From: Sphingomonadales bacterium
Lineage (GTDB): Bacteria; Pseudomonadota; Alphaproteobacteria; Sphingomonadales; Sphingomonadaceae
Direction: 5' to 3'
NCBI GenBank assembly: GCA_027490095.1
Contig: JAIXYT010000035.1
Location: forward strand, 1 to 54,313
Length of the DNA: 54,313 bases
The position numbers were made by a program, and so were the translations under genes. Shown piece by piece: positions 23,109 to 31,954 of this stretch. The notes under the pieces are model-generated. The model saw only the letters and a list, made by a program, of their open reading frames with translations, searched no databases and had not been told where the DNA came from. Positions within the stretch are counted from its first letter, which is position 1. Each line of letters opens with the position of its first letter.

Positions 23109-24410
23109 TCAGCGCCCGATCCCGCTGTAGCTCAGCCCGTGCCGGGCCATCTCTTCCGGGCGGTACACATTGCGCAGGTCCACCACCACCGGCTGCTTCA
23201 GCAGCGCCTTCACCCGCGCCAGATCCAGCGCGCGAAAGGCGTCCCACTCCGTCACCAGCACCATGGCGTCAGCGCCCTCCAGCGCAGCATAGGGGCTCTC
23301 GGCATAGTCCACATTCTGCAGCACCAGCTTCGCCTGCTCCACCCCTTCCGGATCAAAGGCCGAAACCTGTGCGCCTGCGTCCTGCAGCGTCTGGATGATC
23401 GCGATCGCCGGGCTGTCGCGCATGTCGTCCGTGTTCGGCTTGAACGTCAGCCCCAGGATGCCGACCTTCCGCCCCCGCGCGTCCCCGCCCATGGCCGCGA
23501 TCACCTTGCGGCCCATCGCGCGCTTCCGGTTCTCGTTCGATTGCGCAACCGTCTCCACAATCCGGACCGGCGCGTCATTGTCCTGCGCCGTCTTGATCAG
23601 AGCCAGCGTGTCCTTCGGGAAGCAGCTCCCGCCATAGCCGGGCCCCGCATTCAGGAACTTGGAGCCGATCCGGTTGTCCAGCCCGATTCCGCGCGCCACG
23701 TCCTGCACATTGGCGCCCACCTTCTCGCACAGGTCGGCCATTTCGTTGATGAAGCCGATCTTGGTCGCCAGGAAGGCGTTGGCGGCATATTTGGTCAGCT
23801 CCGCCGTCCGCCGGCTCGTCACCATGATCGGCGCCTGGTTCAGGTACAGCGGGCGATACAGCTCTTCCAGCACGGCCCGGGCGCGATCATCCTCAACCCC
23901 GATCACGATCCGGTCGGGCCGCTTGAAATCCGCAATCGCAGCCCCTTCGCGCAGGAACTCCGGGTTCGACGCAACCGCCACATCCGCCTGCCGGTTCGCC
24001 TCGCGGATGATCCGCTCCACCTCGTCCCCGGTCCCCACGGGCACCGTCGACTTGGTCACGACAACGGTGAACCCCTCGATGTTGGGCGCCATCTCCTCGG
24101 CCGCCGCATAGACATAGCTCAGGTCCGCATGGCCATCGCCCCGGCGCGAAGGCGTGCCGACCGCGATGAACACCGCCTGCGCGCCCTTCATGCCCTCGGC
24201 AAGATCGGTCGTGAAGCTCAGCCGCCCGGCCTTCACGTTCGTCTCGACCAGCGCATCCAGCCCGGGCTCATAGATCGGCATCACATTGCGCTTCAGCCGC
24301 TCGATCTTGCCCGGATCCTTGTCCACGCAGACCACCTCATGCCCGAAATCCGCAAAGCAGGCGCCAGACACCAGCCCCACATAGCCCGACCCGATCATTG
24401 CGACACGCAT
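23109..24410 (-). CDS. UDP-glucose 6-dehydrogenase
   Basis: The 433-residue enzyme oxidises UDP-glucose to UDP-glucuronate with two NAD+, feeding exopolysaccharide or glycosphingolipid synthesis. The start is the ATG at 24410 (MRVAMIGSGYVGLVSG, NAD Rossmann motif at 5-16). The catalytic cysteine is in GPGYGGSCFPKDT (about 255-267), with the central helix motif TAELTKYAANAFLATKI before it and the C-terminal GLTFKPNTDDMRDSP. These are the standard UGD features, all intact. In sphingomonads glucuronosyl sphingolipids replace LPS, which gives this gene a plausible housekeeping role; that is inference. The gene is a single unit downstream of the hem cluster and 128 bp away from it. Confidence 0.96.
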   Translation of the reverse strand: MRVAMIGSGYVGLVSGACFADFGHEVVCVDKDPGKIERLKRNVMPIYEPGLDALVETNVKAGRLSFTTDLAEGMKGAQAVFIAVGTPSRRGDGHADLSYVYAAAEEMAPNIEGFTVVVTKSTVPVGTGDEVERIIREANRQADVAVASNPEFLREGAAIADFKRPDRIVIGVEDDRARAVLEELYRPLYLNQAPIMVTSRRTAELTKYAANAFLATKIGFINEMADLCEKVGANVQDVARGIGLDNRIGSKFLNAGPGYGGSCFPKDTLALIKTAQDNDAPVRIVETVAQSNENRKRAMGRKVIAAMGGDARGRKVGILGLTFKPNTDDMRDSPAIAIIQTLQDAGAQVSAFDPEGVEQAKLVLQNVDYAESPYAALEGADAMVLVTEWDAFRALDLARVKALLKQPVVVDLRNVYRPEEMARHGLSYSGIGR

Positions 24411-24538
24411 GTCTGTTCCAGTTCCGATGTTTGCCCGATTTCGCGGGCTCGTTAGCCGGTGCGGCAAGCCGCGCGCAAGCAATTCGGCCCGGGCAACCAT
24501 TCACCCAGGGGCGCCGGGGTGGCGACCGCCCGGCCCCC

Positions 24539-25528
24539 TCAGGGGGCCGGCGCCGCCTGCAGCGCGCCGACACCGGTCTCCAGCGCCCCTGTCTCCAGCC
24601 GGCCCAGCGCCTCTTCCGCTGCCAGCCGGATCCGCGCATCCTCGACCCACTGGCGGACCGTCGGTGGCCAGTCCCCGTCCGACAGGGCCGATATCGCAAG
24701 CCCCAGATCGCCCGACGCCATCGCGGTCCGCGCCTGCGCCAGCAAGGCCGCGCTGTCGGGCGTCGCCGCCGTCTCGCCGCGAACCGTCACAAGCCCGGCC
24801 ACACGCGCCTTCAACCGGTCCCACCAGCTCCCGCTGTCGGCTGCCACCGGCAGGTCCCCCACGGTCGCCAGCCGCGCCTCCAGCGTGCGCCGGGTCTGCG
24901 GCGCGGCAGACCAGGCGGCCAGCGCCTCGACAGCAGCCGGGTCCTTCGCCCGGAAACGCCCGTCGATCGCAGCCTCGATAGGCGTCAGCGGGCGGCCTGC
25001 CTCCAGCATCCGCCGCGCGACCGACAGCAGGAAGAGATCGCGGATCCGGCCATCCGTCTCGGCCGCCGCACTGCTGGTGCGCGCCACCTCGGCCGCCAGC
25101 GCATCGATCCGGGCCAGGATGTTCGCGTCATTCGTCTCCGCAGCCACGGCCCGGCTCTCCACCGCCTGCAGCCTCAGCCCCAGGTTGTCGGCAGTGGCCG
25201 GCACCTGGGCGCCTGCCACAGGCTTCGCCTGCTGTGCCTCCAGCCGCGCAACGCGCTCCAGCAGCCCGTCGACACGGGGATCGGCCGGCACCACCTGCTC
25301 CGACTGCAACGCGGGGGGCAATGTCCCCCGCAGCTCGCGTTCGAACAGCGGGCTTCCCACCAGCCCCAGCACGAAGGCGAACAGCAGCCCGGCAATCACC
25401 CACGGCCAGATCGGGCGCGCGCCGCCACCCTGGCCGGCCGATGCCGCACTTGCCTCACGGGCAGCCAGGCTTCGCGCGGCCAGGCGATCGAGTTCCTCAT
25501 AGTGGCTGTCGGTCGGGTTATCGGCCAT
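24539..25528 (-). CDS. Mitofilin/HemX-like inner-membrane protein
   Basis: A 329-residue protein with a cytoplasmic N-terminus (about 1-35), one transmembrane helix (about 38-58, WPWVIAGLLFAFVLGLVG), and a long Ala/Glu/Arg-rich, coiled-coil extracytoplasmic region (about 80-180, e.g. LERVARLEAQQ). This is the plan of mitofilin/Mic60-like proteins that are found next to hemC-hemD in alphaproteobacteria. In those bacteria the Mic60 homologue shapes intracytoplasmic membranes, which would be relevant in a phototroph; whether this short version does so is unknown. It overlaps hemD by 11 bp, so it is co-transcribed. Family assignment rests mostly on position and architecture. Confidence 0.75.
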   Translation of the reverse strand: MADNPTDSHYEELDRLAARSLAAREASAASAGQGGGARPIWPWVIAGLLFAFVLGLVGSPLFERELRGTLPPALQSEQVVPADPRVDGLLERVARLEAQQAKPVAGAQVPATADNLGLRLQAVESRAVAAETNDANILARIDALAAEVARTSSAAAETDGRIRDLFLLSVARRMLEAGRPLTPIEAAIDGRFRAKDPAAVEALAAWSAAPQTRRTLEARLATVGDLPVAADSGSWWDRLKARVAGLVTVRGETAATPDSAALLAQARTAMASGDLGLAISALSDGDWPPTVRQWVEDARIRLAAEEALGRLETGALETGVGALQAAPAP

Positions 25529-26228
25529 CCTGGACGCCTTGCCACAGCCGGCAGGCAGCGGCCAGTGCTCCCGCCACATCCGGACGATCGGCCACGGCGA
25601 CCGCGCCCCACCCGGCGCCCGCCCCCTCGGCAACCGCAGCGCTCAGCGCCACCAGCCTCAGCCCGGCAATCTCCAGGCCCGCTTCCTCCGCCAGCCGCCG
25701 GAAATGCCGGGCCGTGCGCGCCGAAAACAGCAGCGTCGCAAACACCTTCCCCTCGCGCAGCGCCACGGCTGCGGCATCGGAAAGTCCGGCCACCCGGCGC
25801 GCCTCGTACACCGGCACGCGCACCAGCTCCACGCCCGGCGGCACATCCAGCGGCGCCGTCGCCTCACCCGCCAGGTGCAGCACCCGGCGCGCCCCGATCG
25901 CGGCGGCCTCGGCCAGGATCGCCGTGCCGTCGCTGTCCCCCACCAGCCCGACGCGAAACCCCGAAGCGGCCGCCTCGGCCGCAGTCCTCGCGCCGACGGC
26001 ATGGGCCGTCAGCTCCGTCAGCCGCGGGGCCGCTGCCGCCGCAAGCGCCGGCGCCCGCGCACTGGTGAACAGCAGGGCATCGAAGGAGCCCGGCGGCACC
26101 GCAAAGGGCAAGGGCCCGATCTCCAGAAGGGGCGCCGCCAGCGTGGCGAAACCCATGGCGTCTGCCGCCTCGCCTGTCCGCCCGGCCTCCTCGACCGGGC
26201 GCGTGACCAGCAGAAGCGGACGGCTCAA
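25518..26228 (-). CDS. hemD: Uroporphyrinogen-III synthase
   Basis: HemD closes and inverts the hydroxymethylbilane ring to uroporphyrinogen III, the precursor of heme, bacteriochlorophyll and B12. The 236-residue product starts with LLLVTRPVEEAG, contains DALLFTSARAP (about 50-60), HAVGARTAAEA, and LLFSARTARHFRRL, all usual in this poorly conserved family. The start is taken as the TTG at 26228, which overlaps the hemC stop; no ATG or GTG is near. The upstream continuation of the frame reads hemC in the wrong phase. Confidence 0.9.
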   Translation of the reverse strand: MSRPLLLVTRPVEEAGRTGEAADAMGFATLAAPLLEIGPLPFAVPPGSFDALLFTSARAPALAAAAAPRLTELTAHAVGARTAAEAAASGFRVGLVGDSDGTAILAEAAAIGARRVLHLAGEATAPLDVPPGVELVRVPVYEARRVAGLSDAAAVALREGKVFATLLFSARTARHFRRLAEEAGLEIAGLRLVALSAAVAEGAGAGWGAVAVADRPDVAGALAAACRLWQGVQDGR

Positions 26229-27187
26229 GCGCCGGCCCGCACCACCGGCTCCAGCGATTCGCGGATGGCAGGCGTCGCCTGCGCCAGCAGCCGGTCGGCA
26301 AGCGCAAGCCCAAGCCCGCGCGCATCCAAAGCCGGCCCGCTGATCGCCGCATCCACCCGGTCGCGCCCATCCGGGCTCAGCAGTTCGGCCTTCAGCACCA
26401 GCGTCGCACCACCCGCCGCGTGCACGGCAACACTGGTGTGGCAGCTTCCACCCAGCCCCTCCAGCACGGCGCGCTCCGCCTCCAGCCAGGCCATGCTCGG
26501 CGCATGGTTCACCGCCGCCAGCAGTGCGCGCGTCCGCGCGTCGTCCGCCCGGCAGGTCATCCCCACGATGCCCTGCGAAGCCGCCGGCAGCCAGTCCTCC
26601 AGCGTCAGCAGCGTGCCTTCGGCGATCCCCAGCCTGTCCAGGCCCGCCGCCGCCAGGAAGGTGGCGGCCGCCCGCCCCTCGGCGATCGCCTTCAGGCGGG
26701 TCTGCACATTGCCGCGCAGCACCTCGACCTTCAGGTCGGGCCGCCGGTTCAGAAGCTGTGCGGTCCGCCGGGGGCTCGACGTGCCGACAACCGCGCCGGC
26801 CGGCAGGTCCTGCAGGCGGGCGGCGCCCACCAGCCGGTCGCGCGGATCCGCCCGCTCCAGCACCGCGGCCAGCCGGATACCCGGTGCAAGCTCGGTCTCC
26901 ACGTCCTTCATCGAATGGACCGCGAAATCGATCCGCCCCTCGATCAGCGCGCCGTCCAGCTCCTTGGTCCACAGCGCCTTGCCGCCGATCTCGGCCAGCG
27001 GCCGGTCCAGCACCTTGTCGCCGACCGTCTGCACCGCATCGATCACGATCGCCGCCTCGGGCAGCCCGTGCGCCGCACACAGGGCAGCCGCCGCCATGTG
27101 CGCCTGCGCCATGGCAAGCGGCGAGGCACGGGTGCCAAGGCGCAGGGGGTTTTCAGGGGTGGGCGGTGTCGGGGTCTGGTCGGTCAC
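26225..27187 (-). CDS. hemC: Porphobilinogen deaminase (hydroxymethylbilane synthase)
   Basis: HemC polymerises four porphobilinogens to hydroxymethylbilane. The 320-residue product has the N-terminal RLGTRASPLAMAQA (about 16-29), the VHSMKDVE motif with the catalytic Asp region, VGTSSPRRTAQL, and GNVQTRLKAI. Cys249 in GGSCHTSV is the attachment site of the dipyrromethane cofactor. The start codon is the GTG at 27187 (MTDQTP). It heads the hemC-hemD-mitofilin-like unit, diverging from the Ala-rich lipoprotein gene. Confidence 0.96.
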   Translation of the reverse strand: MTDQTPTPPTPENPLRLGTRASPLAMAQAHMAAAALCAAHGLPEAAIVIDAVQTVGDKVLDRPLAEIGGKALWTKELDGALIEGRIDFAVHSMKDVETELAPGIRLAAVLERADPRDRLVGAARLQDLPAGAVVGTSSPRRTAQLLNRRPDLKVEVLRGNVQTRLKAIAEGRAAATFLAAAGLDRLGIAEGTLLTLEDWLPAASQGIVGMTCRADDARTRALLAAVNHAPSMAWLEAERAVLEGLGGSCHTSVAVHAAGGATLVLKAELLSPDGRDRVDAAISGPALDARGLGLALADRLLAQATPAIRESLEPVVRAGA

Positions 27188-27476
27188 CGCGCCCTTCTGC
27201 CCGCTTCCGCAGCCGCCGCCAAGACGGCATCCGCCGTCGCCGCCAACACGGCATGCGCGGCCGCTGCCGTCACAGCATTGTCAACAACAGGGCTTGAAAT
27301 ATGTCACGCCTTGTTGCAATGCCCGCCCACTTCGCTTCCGCACGGCAGAATGGACTGCCGCACGGGGCGGGTTTGCGGCCGCTAGGTCCCCGTACTGGGT
27401 TCTGACCCGCAAGGGTTCGGAGTGCCGGAATGGCCTGCAATTCTTGGGCGCCGTTGCCCGCTTAAGGAGGTCATAC
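27188..27476. other. Divergent intergenic region, hemC / Ala-rich lipoprotein
   Basis: This 289-bp region should hold the promoters of hemC and of the lipoprotein gene. Its middle (about 27280-27310) is locally AT-richer, but I could not settle on a -35/-10 pair. A GACCCGCAAGGGTTC segment near 27405-27420 resembles the hairpin inside the 108-bp repeat at 22704. Confidence 0.5.
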
Positions 27477-27797
27477 ATGAACAAGGCTCTCACCATCGCT
27501 GCTGTCGCCAGCCTCGCCGTTCTCGCCGCCTGCGGCGAAAAGAAGGCCGCTGACGCCACTGCCGAAGCCGCTGCCGACACCGCCGCTGCCGCCGACGCCA
27601 CTGTCGACGCCGCTGCTGCAACCGTCGACGCCGCTGCTGCGACGACCGAAGCTGCTGCCGTTGACGCGGCTGCCGCCACCACCGACGCTGCTGCCGCCAC
27701 CACCGAAGCCGCTGCCGGCACCGTGGCCGACGCTGCTGCCAAGACCGAAGCAGCTGCCGCTGCCGTCGAAGCCAAGGCAGGCGAAATGGCCAAGTAA
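27477..27797 (+). CDS. Small Ala-rich repeat lipoprotein
   Basis: A 106-residue protein with a lipoprotein signal (lipobox VLAAC, Cys19) and a mature part of 87 residues of which 46 are Ala. It is built of near-repeats of the type DAAAATVDAAAATTEAAA, interspersed with Asp, Glu, Thr and a few Lys, and would form a long helix. A perfect TAAGGAGG lies at 27463-27470. There is a strong terminator after it, so it is a single-gene, well-expressed unit in appearance. The layout recalls small abundant lipoproteins of the Lpp kind or entericidin-like lipoproteins, but I see no homology and give no function. The DNA is a GCTGCC-rich repeat prone to length change. Confidence 0.85.
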   Translation: MNKALTIAAVASLAVLAACGEKKAADATAEAAADTAAAADATVDAAAATVDAAAATTEAAAVDAAAATTDAAAATTEAAAGTVADAAAKTEAAAAAVEAKAGEMAK

Positions 27798-27897
27798 GCT
27801 GAACGTGGCCCCGGCCAAGGCGCAGCCTTGGTCCGGGGACTCACGGAAAGCTCGGACGGCTGAGTCGCGGGTCTCTACCCGCGACCAGTCCGACGGA

Positions 27898-27921
27898 GGG
27901 GCGGCTCTGCCGCCCCTTTTT
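27898..27921 (+). terminator. Rho-independent terminator of the Ala-rich lipoprotein gene
   Basis: An 8-bp perfect stem, GGGGCGGC (27898-27905) and GCCGCCCC (27909-27916), with a TCT loop, is followed by TTTTT. Confidence 0.93.
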
Positions 27922-27926
27922 CGTTG

Positions 27927-28286
27927 AAGGCGGCTGCCGTCAGCGCGCAGCGCTAATCGGCAGACTCGCCGAAAACGCGGCCGGCCTGCGCCGCAGGCGA
28001 CAGGTCCGACGAGGCGGCTATGCCGCCTCTTTCCTTTCTTCCTTTTCCAAGCCGGACTCGCACGGCTTTGCCGGGCGGCCGGCGCTCTCCACGCAGCACT
28101 GGCTCTCGCGGCGACAAGCCGGCCGGCGGCCAAGCCGCCGAGTCCGGCGAGGTACCAAGAAAAGAAGAAGAATTGCGGGCGAAGCCCGCACGTCGGACGG
28201 GTTCGTGGGCCTGCGGGCCCACGCCCCGCCGGCCGGGATCACGGCGAGTCCGCCGATCAGCGCTGCGCACTGACGGCGGCCGCCTT
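27927..28286. repeat. Inverted-repeat intergenic element A (about 360 bp)
   Basis: A 45-bp left arm (27927-27971) and a 45-bp right arm (28242-28286) are inverted copies with four mismatches. Each arm contains the near-palindrome CAGCGCGCAGCGCTAAT or its variant and GACTCGCCG. Between them are nested pairs: CTTTCTTCC-rich tracts near 28030 against AAGAAAAGAAGAAG near 28160, and GCCGGACTCG near 28053 against CGAGTCCGGC near 28140. The element fills most of the gap between the convergent lipoprotein and kup genes. A related element lies at 52643-53039. No coding capacity is evident. Confidence 0.85.
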
Positions 28287-28291
28287 AGATC

Positions 28292-30193
28292 CTAGATCTC
28301 CACCTGACTCCCCAGCTCCACAACCCGGTTCGTCGGCAGCTTGAAGAACTCCATCGCGCTTTCCGCGTTCCGCAGCATCCAGGCGAACAGCTTCTCCCGC
28401 CAGATCGCCATCCCCGGCCGTTCCGAGGCCAGCAGCGTCTGCCGTGCCAGGAAGAAGCTGGTGTCCATCATCTTGATCTGCGGCCCGCAATTCTCGACGA
28501 TCTTCAGCGTCGCCGGCACATCCGGGTCCTGCATGAAGCCATAGCGCAGGATCATGCGATAGAAATTCTCGCCCAGGTCCACCACCTCGACCCGGTCTTC
28601 CAGGTCGACGAACGGCACCTCGTCGATCACCACGGTCAGGATCAGGATTCGCTCGTGCAGCACCTTGTTGTGCTTCAGGTTGTGCAGCAGCGCATGCGGC
28701 ACCCCCTGCGGGCTCGAGGTCATGAACACCGCCGTCCCCTGCACCCGCACGGCCGCGCGCGAGGCCGACTTGATGAACACCTCCATCGGCATCGCCGATT
28801 CGGTCAGCCGCTGGTTCATCAGGAACCGCCCCCGCGCCCAGGTCGTCAACAGGGTGAAGACGAACAGGGCGACCACCAGCGGGAACCAGCCACCATCAGG
28901 AATCTTCAGCAGGTTCGATCCCAGGAAGGCCCCGTCGATGATCAGGAACACCGTCACCAGCGGAATGCCGATCCAGCGGTTCCATTTCCAGATCGACAGG
29001 ATCAGGATGCCCATCAGGCAGGTCGTGATGAACATCGTGCCGGTCACCGCGATCCCGTAGGCCGCAGCCAGGTTCGACGAGGTTTCGAACCCGACGACCA
29101 GCAGAAGCACCAGCACCAGCAGGATCCAGTTCACGAACGGGATATAGACCTGCCCCTGCGTGCTGGCCGAGGTGTGCAGGATGCGCAGCCGCGGCAGATA
29201 CCCCAGCTGGACCGCCTGGCGGGTCACCGAGAAGGCCCCCGAAATGACAGCCTGGCTCGCGATGATGGTGGCAAGGGTCGCCAGGATCACCAGCGGCAGG
29301 CGGAACTGCTCGGGCGCGAGCAGATAGAAGGGGTTCTTGATGGCGGATGCATCGCCCATCAACAGGGCGCCCTGCCCCAGATAGTTCAGCATCAGCGCCG
29401 GCAGCACGATCCAAAGCCAGGAAAAGCTGATCGGCTTGCGCCCGAAATGACCCATGTCTGCATAGAGTGCTTCGGCACCGGTGACCGCGAGCACGATCGA
29501 CCCGAGCGCAAGGAACCCCAGCATCGGATCATCGACGAAGAAGGCAACCGCATGGTGGGGCGACAGCGCCTGAAGGATGTCGGGCCGCTCGACGATCTGC
29601 AGCACGCCAAGCACCGCCAGCACCAGGAAATAGACAAGCGTGATCGGCCCGAACAGCGCACCCACCTTCGCGGTCCCCACCGCCTGGATCAGGAACAGCC
29701 CGATGATGATCCCCACCGCCACCGGCAGCACCAGCGGCCCCAGGCTCGCCTGCACGGTCGTCAGCCCCTCGACGGCAGACAGCACCGAAATGGCCGGCGT
29801 AATGATGCAGTCACCGAAGAAAAGCGCCGTCGCCAGGATTCCCAGCAGCATCACCGGACGCATCCAGGGCCTGCCGTGGCTCTGCCGCGAAATCAGCGCA
29901 TAAAGCGCTAGCGAGCCGCCCTCGCCACGGTTGTCGGCCCTCAGGATGATCATCACATATTTCACGGTGACGATCAGCATCATCGTCCAGAAGATCAGGC
30001 TGATGACACCATAGATGTGCACGGCATCCACGGGCAGCGGATGATGCCCGATGAAGCTCTCCTTCAGCGCATAGAGCGGCGAGGTACCGATGTCCCCGAA
30101 CACCACGCCCAGCGCGCCGACCATAAGCTTGGCAAGGCCGTCCTCGCCATGGCCGCGGTCCGCAATGGCCTCAGCCGACTGCGGGGCGTTCAT
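28292..30193 (-). CDS. kup: Potassium uptake protein Kup
   Basis: A 633-residue K+/H+ symporter of the KUP/HAK family, typical length. The N-terminal signature [21 protein letters not shown] (about 27-47, read in parts) is present, followed by about 12 transmembrane segments and a cytoplasmic C-terminal domain of about 170 residues with the conserved [12 protein letters not shown] and [13 protein letters not shown]. Other family marks are [17 protein letters not shown] and [12 protein letters not shown]. It is a single gene between the inverted-repeat element and the GST gene. High-affinity potassium uptake under low external K+ or low pH is the expected role. Confidence 0.96.
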   Translation of the reverse strand: MNAPQSAEAIADRGHGEDGLAKLMVGALGVVFGDIGTSPLYALKESFIGHHPLPVDAVHIYGVISLIFWTMMLIVTVKYVMIILRADNRGEGGSLALYALISRQSHGRPWMRPVMLLGILATALFFGDCIITPAISVLSAVEGLTTVQASLGPLVLPVAVGIIIGLFLIQAVGTAKVGALFGPITLVYFLVLAVLGVLQIVERPDILQALSPHHAVAFFVDDPMLGFLALGSIVLAVTGAEALYADMGHFGRKPISFSWLWIVLPALMLNYLGQGALLMGDASAIKNPFYLLAPEQFRLPLVILATLATIIASQAVISGAFSVTRQAVQLGYLPRLRILHTSASTQGQVYIPFVNWILLVLVLLLVVGFETSSNLAAAYGIAVTGTMFITTCLMGILILSIWKWNRWIGIPLVTVFLIIDGAFLGSNLLKIPDGGWFPLVVALFVFTLLTTWARGRFLMNQRLTESAMPMEVFIKSASRAAVRVQGTAVFMTSSPQGVPHALLHNLKHNKVLHERILILTVVIDEVPFVDLEDRVEVVDLGENFYRMILRYGFMQDPDVPATLKIVENCGPQIKMMDTSFFLARQTLLASERPGMAIWREKLFAWMLRNAESAMEFFKLPTNRVVELGSQVEI

Positions 30194-30304
30194 CGAACTG
30201 TCTGCAAGCTAGTGCAACCCAAGGTTTCACCCGTTCTCCGGCGGCCGATCAGCCAACGCGCGTCGCGCTAGCAGCATTCCACACGCGCTGCAACGCAACA
30301 ACAT

Positions 30305-30928
30305 TCACTGGAACGCGTACGGCCCGCCCTTCTCCAGCGCCCGGGCATAGGCCGGCCGCGCCTGGAAACGGTTCACCCAGGCATCCATCGCCGGATACTG
30401 CGCCCTCAGCCCGAACACCCCCGCAATCTCGCCGACAAAGCTCATCTGGATGTCGGCGCCCGTCAGCCCGTCGCCCACCAGCCAGTCCCGCCCCTTCAGC
30501 TCGCCTTCCACGAACCCCAGGTGCCGCGCAATCTCGCTGTCGATCCGGGGCTTCAACGGCGCTGCCCCATCCCCCAACCGGCTGGTATAGAGCTGAAGCA
30601 TCAGCGGCAGCATCGCCGACCCTTCCGCATAGTGCAGCCACATGGTGTACCGGTCATGGTCCGCACTCCCGGCCGCAGGCTGGAAACGCCCCTCGCCCAC
30701 CCGCTCAAGAACGGTCTGGATGATCGCCCCCGATTCAATCAGCAGCCGCCCATCCAGCTCCAGCATCGGCGACTTGCCCAGCGGGTGCACCGCCTCCAGC
30801 TCCGGCGGCGCCAGGTTGGTCGCGGCGTCACGCTGGTACTTCCTGATCTCATAGGGAAGCCCCAGCTCTTCCAGCAACCACAGGATCCGCTGCGAACGGC
30901 TGTTGTTGAGGTGATGAACGACGATCAT
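30305..30928 (-). CDS. Glutathione S-transferase family protein
   Basis: A 207-residue cytosolic GST: an N-terminal thioredoxin-like domain (about 1-80) with VHHLNNSRSQRILWLLEELGLPYE and the cis-Pro region GKSPMLELDG, LIESGAII for glutathione binding, and an all-helical C-terminal domain with FVEGELKGRDWLVGDGLTGADI. A serine in NNSRSQR is the likely catalytic residue, as in beta/nu-like bacterial GSTs. Its ATG overlaps the TAA of ccmI (TAATG), so it is the last gene of the ccm transcription unit; a role in cytochrome maturation is not implied. Substrate unknown. Confidence 0.92.
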   Translation of the reverse strand: MIVVHHLNNSRSQRILWLLEELGLPYEIRKYQRDAATNLAPPELEAVHPLGKSPMLELDGRLLIESGAIIQTVLERVGEGRFQPAAGSADHDRYTMWLHYAEGSAMLPLMLQLYTSRLGDGAAPLKPRIDSEIARHLGFVEGELKGRDWLVGDGLTGADIQMSFVGEIAGVFGLRAQYPAMDAWVNRFQARPAYARALEKGGPYAFQ

Positions 30929-31551
30929 TAAGAGTTCCCCTGCATAGCCCCCTCGGCAGCCGGCGCCCCGCCCGGCTGCATCATGCCGGGCTCCATCCCC
31001 ATCTGCTCCATCATCACCGCAGCCGCAATCTGCCGCTCCAGCGAGGGCACCCAGGGCGCATCATCCTGGCTCCGCGCCCGCAGCGCCCGCCAGGTCTCCA
31101 GCGCCTTTTCCGTCTCGCCGGCCTGCATCCACGCCAGCCCCAGGAAATAGCTGGGCGCCGGATGGTCAGGCGCCAGACGACCGGCCCGGTCGAACGCCAG
31201 CCTCGCTGCAGGCACCACCTCGCCATTCGCATGCGCCACCAGTGCCACCCCCAGCTGGACCCACAGGTCCGCATTGCCCGGAATCGCCTCCAGCGCACTT
31301 TCCAGCGAATAGACCGCCGTCTCCGTCCGGCCCGCGCGGATCAGCGCGTCCGACAGCGTCAGCCACGCGCGCACGTCGCCGAAATTCTCCAGCAGCTGCT
31401 TCGAGGCCTTCTCGGCCTCGGGCGTCAGGTCGGGGTTCTGCACCCGCGCCGGCGCCGGCTGCGCCTTCAGCCCCGGGCTCCCCATGGCGGCATAGCCCGC
31501 CATGCCCGCGCCCAGCGCCACGGCCACTGCAAGGATCGGCTGCCACCTCAT
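30928..31551 (-). CDS. ccmI: CcmI/CycH-type TPR protein of cytochrome c maturation
   Basis: A 207-residue protein with one N-terminal membrane segment (about 4-25) and a periplasmic TPR domain (about 55-170) with units such as WLTLSDALIRAGRTETAVYSLESAL and DLWVQLGVALVAHANG. It matches the C-terminal half of CcmI (the periplasmic apocytochrome chaperone), preceded by a single helix instead of the usual two. The tail is Met/Gly/Pro rich (MMEQMGMEPGMMQPGG). The start at 31551 follows an AGGAG site, 16 bases after ccmH. In the complex it would present apocytochrome to CcmF-CcmH. Confidence 0.85.
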   Translation of the reverse strand: MRWQPILAVAVALGAGMAGYAAMGSPGLKAQPAPARVQNPDLTPEAEKASKQLLENFGDVRAWLTLSDALIRAGRTETAVYSLESALEAIPGNADLWVQLGVALVAHANGEVVPAARLAFDRAGRLAPDHPAPSYFLGLAWMQAGETEKALETWRALRARSQDDAPWVPSLERQIAAAVMMEQMGMEPGMMQPGGAPAAEGAMQGNS

Positions 31552-31567
31552 GCCCGGCTCCTGCCCC

Positions 31568-31954
31568 TCATCGCCGGAACCGCCGCGCCACCAGCAGCGC
31601 ACCCACCGTCAGGAACAACAGGGGCGCCGCCCACAGCAGCGCCGTGTCCTCGCGCGCCGGCGGCACGAAGCTCACCCAGTCGCCATAGCGCTCCACGAAG
31701 AATGCCCGCACCTCGTCCGGCGAATCACCAGAGGCGATCCGCTCGCGCACCTCCACCCGCATCGCCTGCGCCTGCCCCGCGTTCGAATCCGCGATGGACT
31801 GGTTCTGGCACGTCAGGCACCTCAGCTCCCCCATCAGCGCCTTGGCCTTCGCCTCCAGCTGCGCGTCCGCCAGCGGCACGTCGGGCGGCGGCGGAGGCTC
31901 GGCCAGCGCCGGAGACCCCGCCAGCAGCAGCAGCGCAACAGCCAGCGCCCTCAT
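31568..31954 (-). CDS. ccmH: Cytochrome c maturation protein CcmH
   Basis: A 128-residue periplasmic, membrane-anchored thioredoxin-like reductant of apocytochrome c. It has a signal peptide (ALAVALLLLAGSPALA), the CXXC motif in LRCLTCQNQSIADSNA (about 44-59), the three-helix domain with RIASGDSPDEVRAFFVERYGDWV, and a C-terminal helix (about 105-123). The ATG overlaps the ccmG stop by four bases. All family hallmarks are intact. Confidence 0.95.
   Translation of the reverse strand: MRALAVALLLLAGSPALAEPPPPPDVPLADAQLEAKAKALMGELRCLTCQNQSIADSNAGQAQAMRVEVRERIASGDSPDEVRAFFVERYGDWVSFVPPAREDTALLWAAPLLFLTVGALLVARRFRR

Noticed and set aside
27927-28286. Insertion sequence
   Set aside because: The inverted arms suggest one, but no transposase frame exists in about 270 bp between them and no target duplication is evident.
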